Shown in pieces: positions 35,530 through 47,800 of a stretch of DNA of 64,000 nt. Source of the stretch: Histoplasma ohiense. Lineage: Eukaryota; Ascomycota; Eurotiomycetes; Onygenales; Ajellomycetaceae. Under the pieces are notes generated by a model. That model was not told the DNA's origin. It made no database searches and saw only the letters and a program-made list of their open reading frames with translations. Numbering within the stretch: position 1 is the first letter of the stretch; each line of letters begins with the position of its first letter. Location: assembly GCA_017607445.1 (NCBI GenBank), contig JAEVHH010000002.1:6974001-7038000 (forward strand). The letters are read 5' to 3'. The translations under genes and the position numbers were made by a program.

Positions 35530-37030
35530 TCAATCCTCTCCGACTAAGCCCATGATGAACTCCCACTCCTTGCCGCTAACCACCGACACGCTCAGTCGCG
35601 ATTGCTTCATCATCTGCATATTCTCGAGCGGTCCGCCAGATTTTGCAAATGACTTGAGCTCAGCCAGTGTGATAAGGTCCTTAAATTTGCGTCTAAACTC
35701 TACGTGGACAACCTCCCACTTAGGATTTTCACGGCTGGATTTTGGATCGTAATACGGGTGTGCGGGATCGAATGCGGATTCTATTCCAAGTTGTTGATCC
35801 AAAAAATAGGCATTAGACGAGACGAGTCCAGGTATACTATACTGCGTCGATTTTTTTGCACTTTCCTTCGTTGGAGTCTCTATACGTACCGTCGACAGAG
35901 TGTTCCCGAACAATTTCCATAATTCCAGCTATTCCGGGAACCTTGCAGTTGGAATGATAGAAGAATGCCAAATCTCCCTTTTTCATGGCACGCATGTTAT
36001 TTCGTGCTACATGGGTTCGCTTTTTTTAGTCTCAAAGTGAATGATAAGCTGGGCGATACATATTATAATATATATCGAATGTTAAGCATACCAGTGGGGT
36101 TCCGGACACCTTTTATTCACATCAGCATGAAATCCAACAATCACCAATACACCTGAGATATACTGGTCTATGGCGCGGAGCCTGATGGAGTAATGAAGAC
36201 TCACCATCCCAAGCCTCTGGCTCGCTCGCCTCGCGCAAATCATCGATGGAGAACTTGACATCGACGCCCTTCTCCATCCTCGACTCCGGTTCTGCTTTCA
36301 TAAGCCAATACGATTTCGAGCCGTCTTCTTCATCCTGGGTCTCATCTATGGTCTTTTTGTTCTTTGGTTCCGTCTTCGTATCGTTCGCGGCGAGAGCGGG
36401 TCTTGATTCACGTTGTTTCGACTTTTTTGAAGCTGATTGCACACCTTTTGTGTTTTGCTTGGTAACTGGAGCGAATGAAGTTACGCACCCCGCCGTTGTT
36501 GCGGATGACGGTGTAGGTTGAGTTAGATTAGTTACTTATACTTAAATTCATTCTGAGTGGATATATAGCCGTGTGGGAGGCTGAAATAGGTACCACGAAG
36601 CAGTAATTTTGACCATTCCTTTCACTCATCGGACACATTAATACGAAAATAAACTATGAGAAGTTTAATGTACACATGGAGATATTTGACTGTCTCGAGC
36701 GATCCCAACAAAAAGGCCCTCAGAACGGACGAAAGGAAAGATAGGAAACTCCAACAGGGGACAAAACGAGATGATCTGACCTTTTTCGCGTTTCGTATTC
36801 ACAGTATTGGCACCACCAGCCCGTTTTCCGGCGCTTTCGGATGGTCCTGATGCTGGGGATTCTTTGGCAATGTGTGTTACGCCGGGTTCTGACTCCGATG
36901 AGGGAGCAGTTTCTACCACAGGTGCGGTAGGCTTCCTAGAATTCAATCTCGGCTTTTTGGCATTTTTTTGACTTGGCTCATTGGCATTGCTGGAAGAAAC
37001 AGCCTTATGTTTCTGTCTTTTTGGAGGCAT
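35530..37030 (-). CDS. EVE-domain protein (thymocyte nuclear protein 1-like)
   Basis: EVE domains are PUA-like folds that read modified bases in RNA or DNA; Thyn1 is the animal nuclear member. Exons (minus) are 36781..37030, 36205..36465, 36092..36109, 35890..36006 and 35530..35780, giving 298 residues. The third exon is only 18 bases. It is required to rebuild the conserved run across three exons: EPEAWDG, VRNPTA, then RNNMRAMKKGDLAFFYHSN. Before the domain come about 120 residues of basic, disordered sequence starting MPPKRQKHKAV, probably nuclear targeting. The EVE domain starts SYWLMKAEPESRMEKG and runs through VPGIAGIMEIVREHSVD and FDPAHPYYDPKSSRENPKWE to a C-terminal EWEFIMGLVGED. The first intron is long (315 bases). 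Which modified base it binds is unknown. Confidence 0.9.
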
Positions 37031-38706
37031 TATTTTTTTCAGGAGAAATAATCAGGTGATGTTGGCTGGCCACAATCCTGTGAGATACAGGAGGAGGTTC
37101 TGCTCTAAACAGGAAAAAGGACAGCAACGAACAACAATTGATATACTGAGAATACTCTTGAACGAAAATATATATCTCTACATTTCATACGTGGTGTTGG
37201 CTCGCTAGCACTCACAGGGAGACAAACAATTGGACGGGGACCTCAGAACCTGCTAAATATCGCGACACCACGTGAATTAACCTTCAACTACCAGGTGCCA
37301 TCCCGCGCATATGCGGAAATCATCCTCTCTATTGCTTTTTCTTCACCGCTATCCCTTGGGCTTTACTCACCCTCTGTGAGTTCTACACTGAAAAACTGAA
37401 AATGAGTTGTGAGGATCACTCGACCGATATGTTAAAGGAAATTGCTTTTGTATGCAGTGTTTCATCGCCCAAGCAATCCACAACGGCACCCAAACTTTCG
37501 TCCATATGTGCACATAAACTCATCCTGCAGAGCGGAACTTTTCGCTAACCAACAATAACCTAGATGAAATATCTATGACTAGTTGAGAATTATCTGTTAG
37601 GCACTGGGGCAAAAGAGCTCAATCACCACCAGCGCCATGCTGGTGTTGAGGGGGACGAATCACCCAATCCAATCCCTCCAACCTTAACTAACTATCCTTC
37701 ACCGACTTACCTAATGATTCGCGCGACTCGCTATAAACGGTGCTACGCAGTAGGAAAAATCTAAGAGGCTCGCTTCATTTCAGATGATAGCCATAATGAC
37801 CTCTATCAGAATGCGCTTTCAAAACCCCTTCTCAGCCATTATACATGAAGCAGCAGCATGTAAACCTTTGCTCACGAATTGCAGATGTGGAAAGTGAAGT
37901 GGACTGAGGTACTGAAGTACCGCCGATGACATGCTTTGCAGTGAGATTTTGATATCACACATGGCGTATCAAGCATATTGAAGAGTGGAGGAGAAAGGAA
38001 AATCCTATGGGTGCCTTGACATGAGAGCTTGGCATTCATACCTCCGGGGGGTTATTAGCCCTTAACTACATGGATAAATGATGGGCTATCATCAACTTCA
38101 GAGGTGGGGGTTCTGGTTGTGCATTTCACCCTTCTATGCTGCGAGGAATACAGATTGAGGATACTACGGAGAATGTATATAAAGCCTGAACATTGTATAC
38201 TAGTAGTAATTGTTTTAAATACTATTGAAGGATAAAGGTCAACGGATGCTCGTATGCTCGAAGGTGACAATGCTTTTTCCACCAGGCTAAATTCTTATTA
38301 GCAAGCAACGGCAAGATCACTTTGAGGTTCTGTTATATCTACGACCAGGAAACGATGGGGGCAAATTTCCGAGTTCCCGCGAAAGTTTGTTTTTCAGTCC
38401 TATGTAATTGGCCACTCCAAGTATCTCCTGGGTGTTGGGACACTGAATAACTCGATTTTGCCGTTTCTCTGCCCCATTGAAAACGAGGCGCTATCACCCA
38501 GCGCAAAGTGGAGGTCGGTCGATGATAGCCGGGCGTTAAGCGCAGCAAGGATGCTCGAACAATAAAAACAAAAGCAAAAACACAATTAACAGATAGTACC
38601 AACTCATTCTATTACTATTACAGCGCACTGACTTTTTATGCTTGTATGATTCTTTTCTCATGTCAGGGTTTTGCAAATGCAGGTGTTCAAGGTATAGTGC
38701 TCAGAT
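37031..38706. other. Divergent intergenic region (1.7 kb)
   Basis: Promoter region shared by the EVE-domain gene (left) and the MFS transporter (right). No convincing frame, RNA gene or known operator was seen. Confidence 0.4.
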
Positions 38707-40702
38707 ATGTCGGATAGGTTAGCTAGAACACTGCCAGCTGGAATTGATGGGCATATTACTGCGCCAGAGGCTCTGCCAGAGTCCGATGCGGAGCAGTCTC
38801 TGAAAGAACCGCAGGAGACGGAAAATAGAAACCTCGAGAAAAAAGATGATATTGCCAATTCGACACAATCATCATCAGCAGCAGCAGCAGGGCGGTGCAA
38901 TGGAAAGGAAGAATTTCAATACCACTACCTTACCTTCGACACTCCGCTTCCACCTCCTACAGGCATTGCGGTTCCCAGGCCGGGTCAGCCACGAGCTCCC
39001 GAGCAGCCCGATCTGCGACCATATATTTCCCCATTTACATGGCGGAAATCACGCAAGGGGGTGGTAACGATGCTATCATGCCTTGTTACGACTCTGAGCG
39101 CGATGGCAGCAGGGGCATACAGCCCGCCTGAACAGATACTCATAGAGAAATGGAGGATAAGCGGCGTGGTATACAATCTCGGAATCTCGGTCTTCAGCTT
39201 TGGGTTCGCTCTTTCGCCGATGGTGCTTGCGCCATTTTCGGAAATCAATGGGCGGCGACCAATGCTTGTGGCCAGTGGGATACTCTTTTCTGGTGGGTTG
39301 GAATAGATAGCTATGACTCAAAAATACTGTCGCAAAAGTCCCAAGCAACTAACTGTTTTTCCATATACGGTATCTACTATGTAGTAACTCAATTGGGTTG
39401 CGCAGTCACGGATTCTTTTGCTGGCATGTTGCTCTCTCGATTGTTTCTTGGTGTGGGAGGCTGTAAGTTTACATGAACTCTCCTTGTCATGATCATGCAA
39501 GTATAAATATGTGCATGGACTGTACATGCATGGCTAACCAACGGTTTCCAGCAACGTTCTCGTCCATAATCGGCGGTGTCCTCAGCGACGTCTACGTGAC
39601 CGAGGAAAGGAATACTCCTATGGCATTGTTCTCCGGAGCCGTCCTCTTCGGCACGGGCTTCGGCCCCATGGTTTCCAGTTTCATTGTTCACCACACTTCC
39701 TGGCGCTGGGTATATTACTTGCAAACGATTATGTCCGCCGTGGTTACGGCGATGGTTGTGGTTTTCTTTAAAGAAACCCGTGGCAACTTGCTCTTGAGTC
39801 GGAAGGCACAAGCGTTGAATCGGTGGTATGAACAACTTGAGGAGGCTGGATATGTTGGTGTCGATATGACAGTGCTTGGGAAGGACGGGGAAAGCGAGCG
39901 ACAGAGCCAACGGATCCGGTGGAAGGTCAAGTCTGATGAAGAACGAGAGAGTATAGCTAAGGTGCTTGCAATATCGCTTTATCGACCATTCCGTAAGTGG
40001 GCGAATGCTCTCTATATTATTTTTCGATCCTCTTTTAGGTTTGCTAATTCAATGAGACATCCTTTTGCAGACCTCCTTTTTACGGAACCGGTGGTATTTT
40101 TCTTCTCACTCTGGGTCTCCTTTAGTTGGGCAGTATTATATCTTCAATTCGGTGCCATCCCGCTTGTTTTTCAGGATAACCACGGATTCAACCTACTGCA
40201 ATCCGGGGCCGTTTTCGCATGTATGTGTTCCATATATATTTTCAACCACAACCCCCCCTTCCCCCCCAGCCAGCCATTTGGATCGCCCTCTAAACGCCCA
40301 AACAACGCACACATATAATCCAGTCCAATCATCTGACAACTAGACCCACCAGCAATCTCCATTGGTGGCATAATCGCCACATTCCTCAGCATCTGGCAGG
40401 AGAAGTACGTACATCGCTTGGGTAAAATATCCAGCAGACCCGAGGGTCGCTTAGTCTTTGTATGCGTCGAGTCGATTCTGATGCCGGTGGGCATGTTCTG
40501 GTTCGGGTGGACATCCTTCCCCTCGATACACTGGATCGTGCCCTGTCTTGCAATCGGGTGCGTCACCATTGGGATCTTCTCGATCTATCTGGCGGTGTTT
40601 AATTATTTGGCCGATACCTATCATCGGTATGCCAGCTCGGCGTTGGCGGCGCAATCGTGTTGTAAGGATCATGGATGCCCCCTAATCTCCCCTCCTTTTC
40701 CT

Positions 40703-40733
<31 letters not shown>

Positions 40734-41292
40734 GTTTGTCCTAAGGACACTGAATGGGTTTCCTCGTGCGTACCCCTTTCACGCAGCTTGGTCCAATTGC
40801 TAAGTGAAAATTCCTGGACAGGCCGTAATCTTCTTGGTGGCGTATTTCCGCTCGTGGTGCGAATCATGTACGTCAATCTCGGATATCCAGAGGCATCAAG
40901 CTTGCTGGGAGGAATAGTATGTCGTTTCCACTTCCATGGTTCTAATTTGTTCCCGCCTTATTTCCTTTACCCGCACCCCGCGATGATCATGTCCCGAACA
41001 GATGACAGATTGGTAATACTCACGACCACTGACATACAGGGCTCGTTGCTCACGATTGTCCCGTGGGTTCTTGTGTTCTATGGTCCGAAAATCAGGGCGC
41101 GCAGTAAAATCGCAAGTGTAAGTTTGGTACAACGTTTTCACTTCCCATCCTGCCACGTGCCGTGATAATCCAAGTGATTATTTGATGGTTTCTGCAGCGC
41201 TGGTTCCTGCTGGCACCATCACTTGCTAATTGATATTTTTCGTCCCTTTTTCTCTCCAGGAAATTTTGACAAAAGACGAACGAGCTGGATAG
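38707..41292 (+). CDS. MFS transporter, DHA1 drug:H+ antiporter type
   Basis: Proton-coupled plasma-membrane exporter. Eight exons: 38707..39292, 39385..39462, 39552..39992, 40071..40220, 40353..40661, 40822..40916, 41040..41117 and 41260..41292, giving 589 residues. A long hydrophilic N-terminus (about 120 residues, with the block YHYLTFDTPLPPP) precedes 12 predicted helices. Family motifs include FSEINGRRP (motif A loop), SRLFLGVGG, ALFSGAVLFGTGFGPMVSSF (motif C-like), HHTSWRWVYYLQ, LYRPF/HLLFTEPVVFFFSLW, and ADTYHRYASSALAAQS near helix 11. Five of the seven introns fall after the first codon base (phase 1) and two are in phase 0. The C-terminus is ILTKDERAG. Relatives move drugs or polyamines; the substrate here is unknown. 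The nearest gene, a peroxiredoxin on the same strand, is probably unrelated. Confidence 0.92.
40704..40733. repeat. Poly-T tract inside an intron
   Basis: Thirty T inside intron 5 of the MFS transporter gene (40662-40821). Confidence 0.9.
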
Positions 41293-42359
41293 CGTACATT
41301 TCTGGCAATGATTTCATGGCTCCCGTAATCATTGTCTTATACTATAGGCTACCAAGCGATATTGATCAAATCAGGGAAGCGAGCTGAATGCGCTTATCGT
41401 TCCTCGCGGGGTCGCTACGAGGCGAGGGGATACGTGTTTCTCGGTTCCTTCAAATAACAAAACGAACTTTTCATGTCGTGATGTATATAATGAGTATAGA
41501 GCCAAATGTATATATGTATGTATATAGATGGCAACATCATAGATTTATAATAAAACAGACCGCGAGAACCCAAGAGAACTACATATAGCTACACCGTGAT
41601 CACTCGCACTATTGAATTTTCCAGATCGTCAGATAGATCGAACTTAATCCCCGATCCAATCACCCTTGAGCATTGTTAAATTGTAGATATACTTGTTCCC
41701 AATAGCTTACAGGGTTTTCTATTGTGTACAGGTACGTTGAGGCATTGTCATCCCTGTTTCTAACAGTAATAAGAATGGCTGTCATGCTCTCCATAAAGCC
41801 ACCATCACAATATTCTCTCCTCATTTGATTTTTCAGCAGCTGATCGCAGTTTCGGAAGCGTGATTCTGATGCGATAGCAGGGCTCGATGGTAACATCCGT
41901 GCAGCGCTAGTCTGTATCTGGGCAAGTGTGTTGGCCTAAAATAGGCAACGCCGCCAATGAGCGAGCAGATGATTGGCTGAAATTCATAACGTAATCAGAG
42001 CGTCTAAATTCCACCGACAGAAGCCAATGAGGGAGTTCTGCCGACAAAGCGGTGGCAGATTGCGTGATTGGAAAGTTGTAGCGGGGCGGATGTTATATTG
42101 ATAACATTGGTGGGGCAGGAGGAGTGGTGGTGGTGGTGGTGGTGGTGGTGGTGGTGGTATTGGGGAGTTCGTTAAGCATGCGAAATTACAACCTACCATT
42201 CAGGGAAACTTCCTCATTTGGTGGTTCAATCTCTGCTTTATATATTACCCCTCCATTCTCTCATTCCCGCTGTAACAACGCGATTCCCTTGCCCTACAGA
42301 CACCCACGACCTCCGCTCTTCGACCATTTTCTTCAAATCTAGTATTACTCACATCCATC
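41293..42359. other. Intergenic region upstream of peroxiredoxin
   Basis: 3' region of the MFS gene and promoter of the peroxiredoxin gene. It contains a GGT microsatellite (listed separately) about 200 bases before the peroxiredoxin start. No coding signal was seen. Confidence 0.45.
42124..42158 (+). repeat. (GGT)n microsatellite in peroxiredoxin promoter
   Basis: About 11 tandem GGT units starting some 236 bases before the peroxiredoxin ATG. Length variation could alter promoter spacing, but no function is shown. Confidence 0.9.
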
Positions 42360-43486
42360 ATGGCTGAAGAACGTGCTGCTCCGTGAGTTTACCCTTCCAT
42401 CGCACACCTTGCTGATTCAGCTTGGTCCTTGGTTGTCTTAACAAACAACTGAGGTGTCTTCATTCAGTCTCCGACTCGGGTCAATTGCCCCCAACTTCAA
42501 GGCAGTCACCACAAAGGGTGAAATCGACTTCCATGAATTCATTGGCGATCACTACGTCATCCTCTTTTCTCACCCCGTACGTCCCCAATGGAGTGAGGCG
42601 AATGAGGAGATCATTGTCGAAGGGAAATGGCGAAGTGGGTGGGATTGGGTTTTGCTAATTGATTGGAATTTTCCTTCTCCCAATTCCAGGATGATTTCAC
42701 TCCCACTTGCACCACTGAGTTAGGAGCCTTCGCCAAGTTGGAGCCTGAGTTCACTGCTCGACGTGTCAAACTCATTGGACTGGTAAGTGGCCCCTACTAG
42801 CCATTGCGTAGGAAGAACGAACAAGAGAAGGCCGAAAGAGCAAAAGCGAGCGTTGGCTAACTGGAACCCCAAAAATTTCCTTTGTCTAGAGCGCCAACGC
42901 CCTCAAATCCCATTTCGAATGGATCAAAGATATCGACGAGGTTACCGGATCGAACCTGCAGTTCCCCATCATTGCTGATGCTGATCGCAAAATCTCATAT
43001 TTGTATGATATGCTTGATTACCAGGACACCACAAATGTTGACGAGAAGGGTGAGTATAAATGAACCTCCGGCCCGGTTTCCTGCCATGAATCGGGAGGGG
43101 GCGTCAGTGACTGATTTAACGGACCCACAGGAATTGCCATGACCATCCGCTCCGTCTTCATCATCGACCCCAACAAGAAAATCCGATTGATCCTTAGTTA
43201 CCCAGCCACCACTGGCCGGAATGCTGCTGAGGTCCTGCGAGTCATCGATGCGCTTCAGACCACTGACAAGAATGGTGTGAACACCCCCATTAACTGGACA
43301 TTGGGCGAAGATGTCATTATCCCACCGACTGTGAAGACCGAGGACGCGATTAAGAAGTTTGGTGATGTCAGAATTGTTAAGCCGTAAGTTTGGTCCTTGT
43401 TCCTTTGTCCGTCGGATGAATTCTGTCACAGCAGCTAACTTGTCATCTTTTCTAGATACCTCCGATACACCACTCTCAAGAACTAA
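42360..43486 (+). CDS. 1-Cys peroxiredoxin (Prx6 / yeast Prx1 type)
   Basis: Thiol peroxidase reducing hydrogen peroxide and organic hydroperoxides. Six exons: 42360..42382, 42468..42576, 42690..42782, 42890..43049, 43131..43383 and 43456..43486, giving 222 residues, the Prx6 size. The first exon encodes only MAEERAA plus part of a codon. The peroxidatic site is DDFTPTCTTELG (Cys51), preceded by YVILFSHP. The Prx6-type C-terminal extension is present: PATTGRNAAEVLRVIDALQ, NWTLGEDVIIPPTV and a final PYLRYTTLKN. No second conserved resolving Cys is visible in the usual 2-Cys position. No presequence is present, so the protein is probably cytosolic, unlike mitochondrial yeast Prx1. All introns have GT/AG ends and consistent phases. 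Confidence 0.95.
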
Positions 43487-44862
43487 GATCGTAAATGCGC
43501 GTGTCTGGGGAAGAGACGGTTGGAGTGATATTTTGTAAAAACCTGATGACCTATGAACATTGTTCTTGGTATTATTGTTCCTTGGCTTATTTTACTATTT
43601 TTTTTTTTTTAAATTAAAGCGCGTCATGTTATAACAGAAGATCAATCCATAAAATTTTAACTTACCAATAACCAAATGGGTCACTGACAAGTAACTTGTC
43701 CCTTTGCATTCCTCAAACTTTCCGCCTTTTGTCTTGCACGTTGCAGAAAATCAGTCACTTATTTCTTCATCTCCCAAGAACATGAATGTTCTGTTTCATA
43801 TCCAGGTTGGCTCAAGCTGCCAACCAACTAGTAGGCTCAAAGTGAGACTCCATGCAAGTTGCCTTATTCAACCCGTGGAACTGAGAACGACTTGAATTGG
43901 TTTGAAACAAAACAGTATTCTTTTTGCGGAGCCACCACTCCAGAGTATTTGTGAACACAGCGAGCATCCAACCATGGTTGGTATATCAGTCATGAAGGGA
44001 TTTCCGGCAAGCGCCAAGAGTGAGGGGTCCTGCTTCCACCTGGGCAAGGTTAGGAAGCAAAGTCACGCCGCAGAATCGGTTAAACTTTCGGCCCGGTCAC
44101 GGGAGGCCAGTGGATACTGGCCAATCAGAGGCTTAAAATGTCTGTTTGCCGGCTTCCATCATTCAGCCGCATAGTTAACCACAACGTCGTTTCTTCTGGA
44201 TACTTCATCCCATCTCACCAAGAATATTAGTACACTCAGCGTCCATTGACACTGACTTGGCTGTTGTGAACGAGTAGGCAAGCCTCAGGGAGTCTGATTG
44301 TCTACCGTCCTCATCATGCCGTAGACGGGTCCTGCTGTTCATCAACTCTGATCGTTTACATCCTGCAAACACTCCCTGATCGAACAAACTATTGGAAACC
44401 GAGGCTCTCCCTATACTACACAGTGCAACCTTCGCTCCCGTCTCAAACTATTGGTCTGCGCACTAGCCAATTTCAATTTCCTCCCGCCTGCCGGAGATCC
44501 GATACACTGTCCTTACGGTTCTCCACTCCATATCGAAATTCCTGTACGATTTTGCAAACGCGATTCGCAACTGGTGTTGGATGAACTAATTTTAATCCTC
44601 AACCTCTCCCTTGTTTTCCAGCCCCACTTGACCAACTTGTTATGGTAGTGCAGACGGCATACATGTCAGACAAAGAAGAGAGGAACATTTGACGAAATTC
44701 TTGCAGTCGTATGTTTAATCGCCTATGATTTTGTTTGATTTATATAAGACTTTCGTCTCGCTTTGCCTAGATCCCTCCCCTTGCACCCAACTTTATGTTT
44801 TTTAGTCGAATGGCAATATATCCACCCATCGCATCCCTCCTTATGTAGTCATTTAGCTAACC
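43487..44862. other. Intergenic region between two plus-strand genes
   Basis: 3' region of the peroxiredoxin and a pyrimidine-rich leader before the kelch/BTB gene. Only short unconvincing frames. Confidence 0.4.
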
Positions 44863-47800
44863 ATGGCGGGAACAGGCTCAGAACGTGAAACCGGCAAGCC
44901 GGTTGAAGGAAGCAGCCCTACAAAGGCGGTTGCAGAATCCTCAACCCCGGCTATACCACCGCCGCCGCTTACCCCAGACACCTCGAAACGATTTACCTCT
45001 GTGATCAAATACTTTCGCTCTTCCAAAACTCGCAGCACTACCATATCCACAACTTGGCCTTCGAGAAGATTTATTTCCAAGAACTCCGCGAAACCTCCGT
45101 CGGAGGAATCTTCCCGCAAGAAGATTTCTGAAGCGCTCCGTCTTGCAACACCAACTACTTCCAAATCACCAGACCTAGATCTATTTCGAAGCCCCAGTTT
45201 ACCCGTCCCCGCAGCTGTGTTGGAACCTGGCCTGAGGCAGAATATTGAGCTAGAAAGGCGATTTCTAGAGTACCAGGAACCCAGGGAGACAGCTCACCGG
45301 AAAAGCTCATTACCTTTTCTTGAACCTGTAGTTGCTGATTCTGTGCCAAAAAGCCCGCTGCGAACTGAAGCGCCGTTTGTGAAAGCATTTTTTGAATCAC
45401 CGCTTGTCCCGTCGTCTAACAACAAAAAAGCCGATACATCGAGCCAACCTACCGAAAGTGTACTTAAAGCCATGGCATCAAATAACCCCATTGGGGCCCA
45501 GTATGACTCATTTCAAGAGCAAAATGCGGGGCCGAGTACTACAACTGGGAACCTAACTGCCCAGTCACCGTTGCCGAACGGTCAAAATTCATCATCCACT
45601 CCAACAAATTTGTCTGGTTTGGTGTGTAATGTTCATCGAACGACAGGGCGAGAACCCCGTCCCCTCGTAGGGCCTTCTAGCACTGTTCTGGGAGATAAGC
45701 TATATGTGTTTGGCGGGCGGGTACAGTCAAGAAGCAGGCCTGAGCTATTAACTAATGAGATGTACGAATTGGATTTGGTGCGTCGTCATTGGACTAAATT
45801 AGAAACAACGGGAGATATTCCTCCTCCACGTTATTTCCACACCGTATGTGCGTTGGGCGATTCAAAACTAGTATGCTATGGCGGCATGTCTGCGAAAGCT
45901 GCTCTTCCAAATCAACCACCTGCGACTCCAAACCAAACTTCCCAGCGGTCAGGAGAGGAAGCACAGCAAGGAGTTGTGCTTTTGTCAGATGTACATATCT
46001 TCGATGTCCCTAGTAGAACCTGGGTTTTCATTCCGACCGCCAATGCCCCCAGAGGGAGATATGCCCACTGTGCAACGATTTTACCGTCAGGGGCTACCTT
46101 CGGCTCCTCGAATGCTCCCATATCTGCCCTCCACCATAATCCGTCTTCATCCAATCCACACCAAGGTACATTAGGCGTGGAGATCGATGGATATGGCGGG
46201 GCGGAGATGATCGTCGTTGGTGGCCAGGATACATCGAATCATTATTTTGAAGAAATAAATGTTTTCAATCTGCGAAGCCTAAAATGGACTTCGACCACCT
46301 CTCTTGACCGTAGTTGTGGGGCCTATCGCAGTGTTGCTACTCCTTTGCTCGGAGTGAAACCTTCTGATATTGGAGGTGGAGTTGAGGTGGAAGGGTTCAG
46401 GGACCCGACGAAGCCGGATGCTCAGAAGCCAGATCCACTGCTGTTGATATACTCGAATTACAATTTCCTAGATGTCAAATTAAACCTGCAGCTCCGTACA
46501 TCTGACGGGAAGCTTACAGAGAAGTCAATGAATGGCACGGTTTCACCTCCTGGCTTACGGTTTCCTAATGGGGGCATTATCAATGGCCATTTTGTGGTTA
46601 GCGGTACCTACCTTACATCGTCCAAACAGGAGTACGCAATGTGGGCTCTGGATTTGAAAACACTCACATGGGGACGTATTGATGCTGGAGGAGCAATTTT
46701 TAGTCACGGGAGTTGGAATCGCGGTGTTTTGTGGAGCCGGCGAAGCACATTTGTCGTGATTGGACATCGGAAACGAAGTTTAGTTGAGGACTATAACCAC
46801 CGGCGCATCAATTTCTCACACATCTGCTTTGTGGAACTCGAAGCGTTTGGCCTGTATGAGAATCCACGACGAAGCGCCCCAACTTCGGGGTATGTGTCTG
46901 TAAGCAGCCCCATGGTACCTGCGTCGCTACAAGCAAAGATTTCCCAGCAAGGTGCGGGGGGGCGGCCATTATCTACGACAGCGGAAGAATTGGGCAGGAT
47001 GGCTCTATCACTTCGGGAACTGTCTGATATGGAGCTGCTCACTATTGGCGGCGAGCGTATCCCAGTCAACTCTCACATTTTGGCTCGTCGTTGGGGCCCA
47101 TATTTTATTCAACTTCTCCGCGAATCTACAATCGCAGAAGAGAACATGTCAGATGCTGCTACCGTACGCCAGCAGACTTCGTCTCACCCTAGTCGCAATT
47201 CCAGTATCACAATAACACCATCAGTGGGAAACAATAGCAGTTATTCTGCCGCGACTACCCTCATCGGCCATACAGGCTCATCATCCAACCAGAGGACCCC
47301 GCCGTCACTCCTTCCAAACCTTGAAATCCCCTCCGCGCACACTCTTACACCGACTTCTCGCCCTAGAACCTTGTACCTCCCCCATACTCACCTAACCGTC
47401 CAACTGCTCGTTCATTATCTCTATACTTCCTCACTCCCACCCCCGGGCTCCCAACTCTGTACTCCACAGATCCTCTGCTCTCTCCTTCAGCTTGCACGAC
47501 CCTACCAGGTAGATGGCCTCCTCGAAGCCACGGTCGAACGGCTCCACCAAGTGCTGGACGGGCGGAACGCTGCTGCAGTTTTTAACGCCGCAGCCATGGC
47601 TGCTGGCGGTGGCCGTGGCACAGGCTTTGCCAGTGGACCTGGTGGAACCCTCGAAGTATTAAACGGGGTCCACTCGCGTTCCAACGCCGTCGCTTCCGCC
47701 ATAGAACCAATGAGCATACTGAACCTCAACTCCAACTCAGACACGGAGTCTGGAGACACATCGGGGCCACGATCGGGTACCGTGGGTGGTGGACCTGGAC

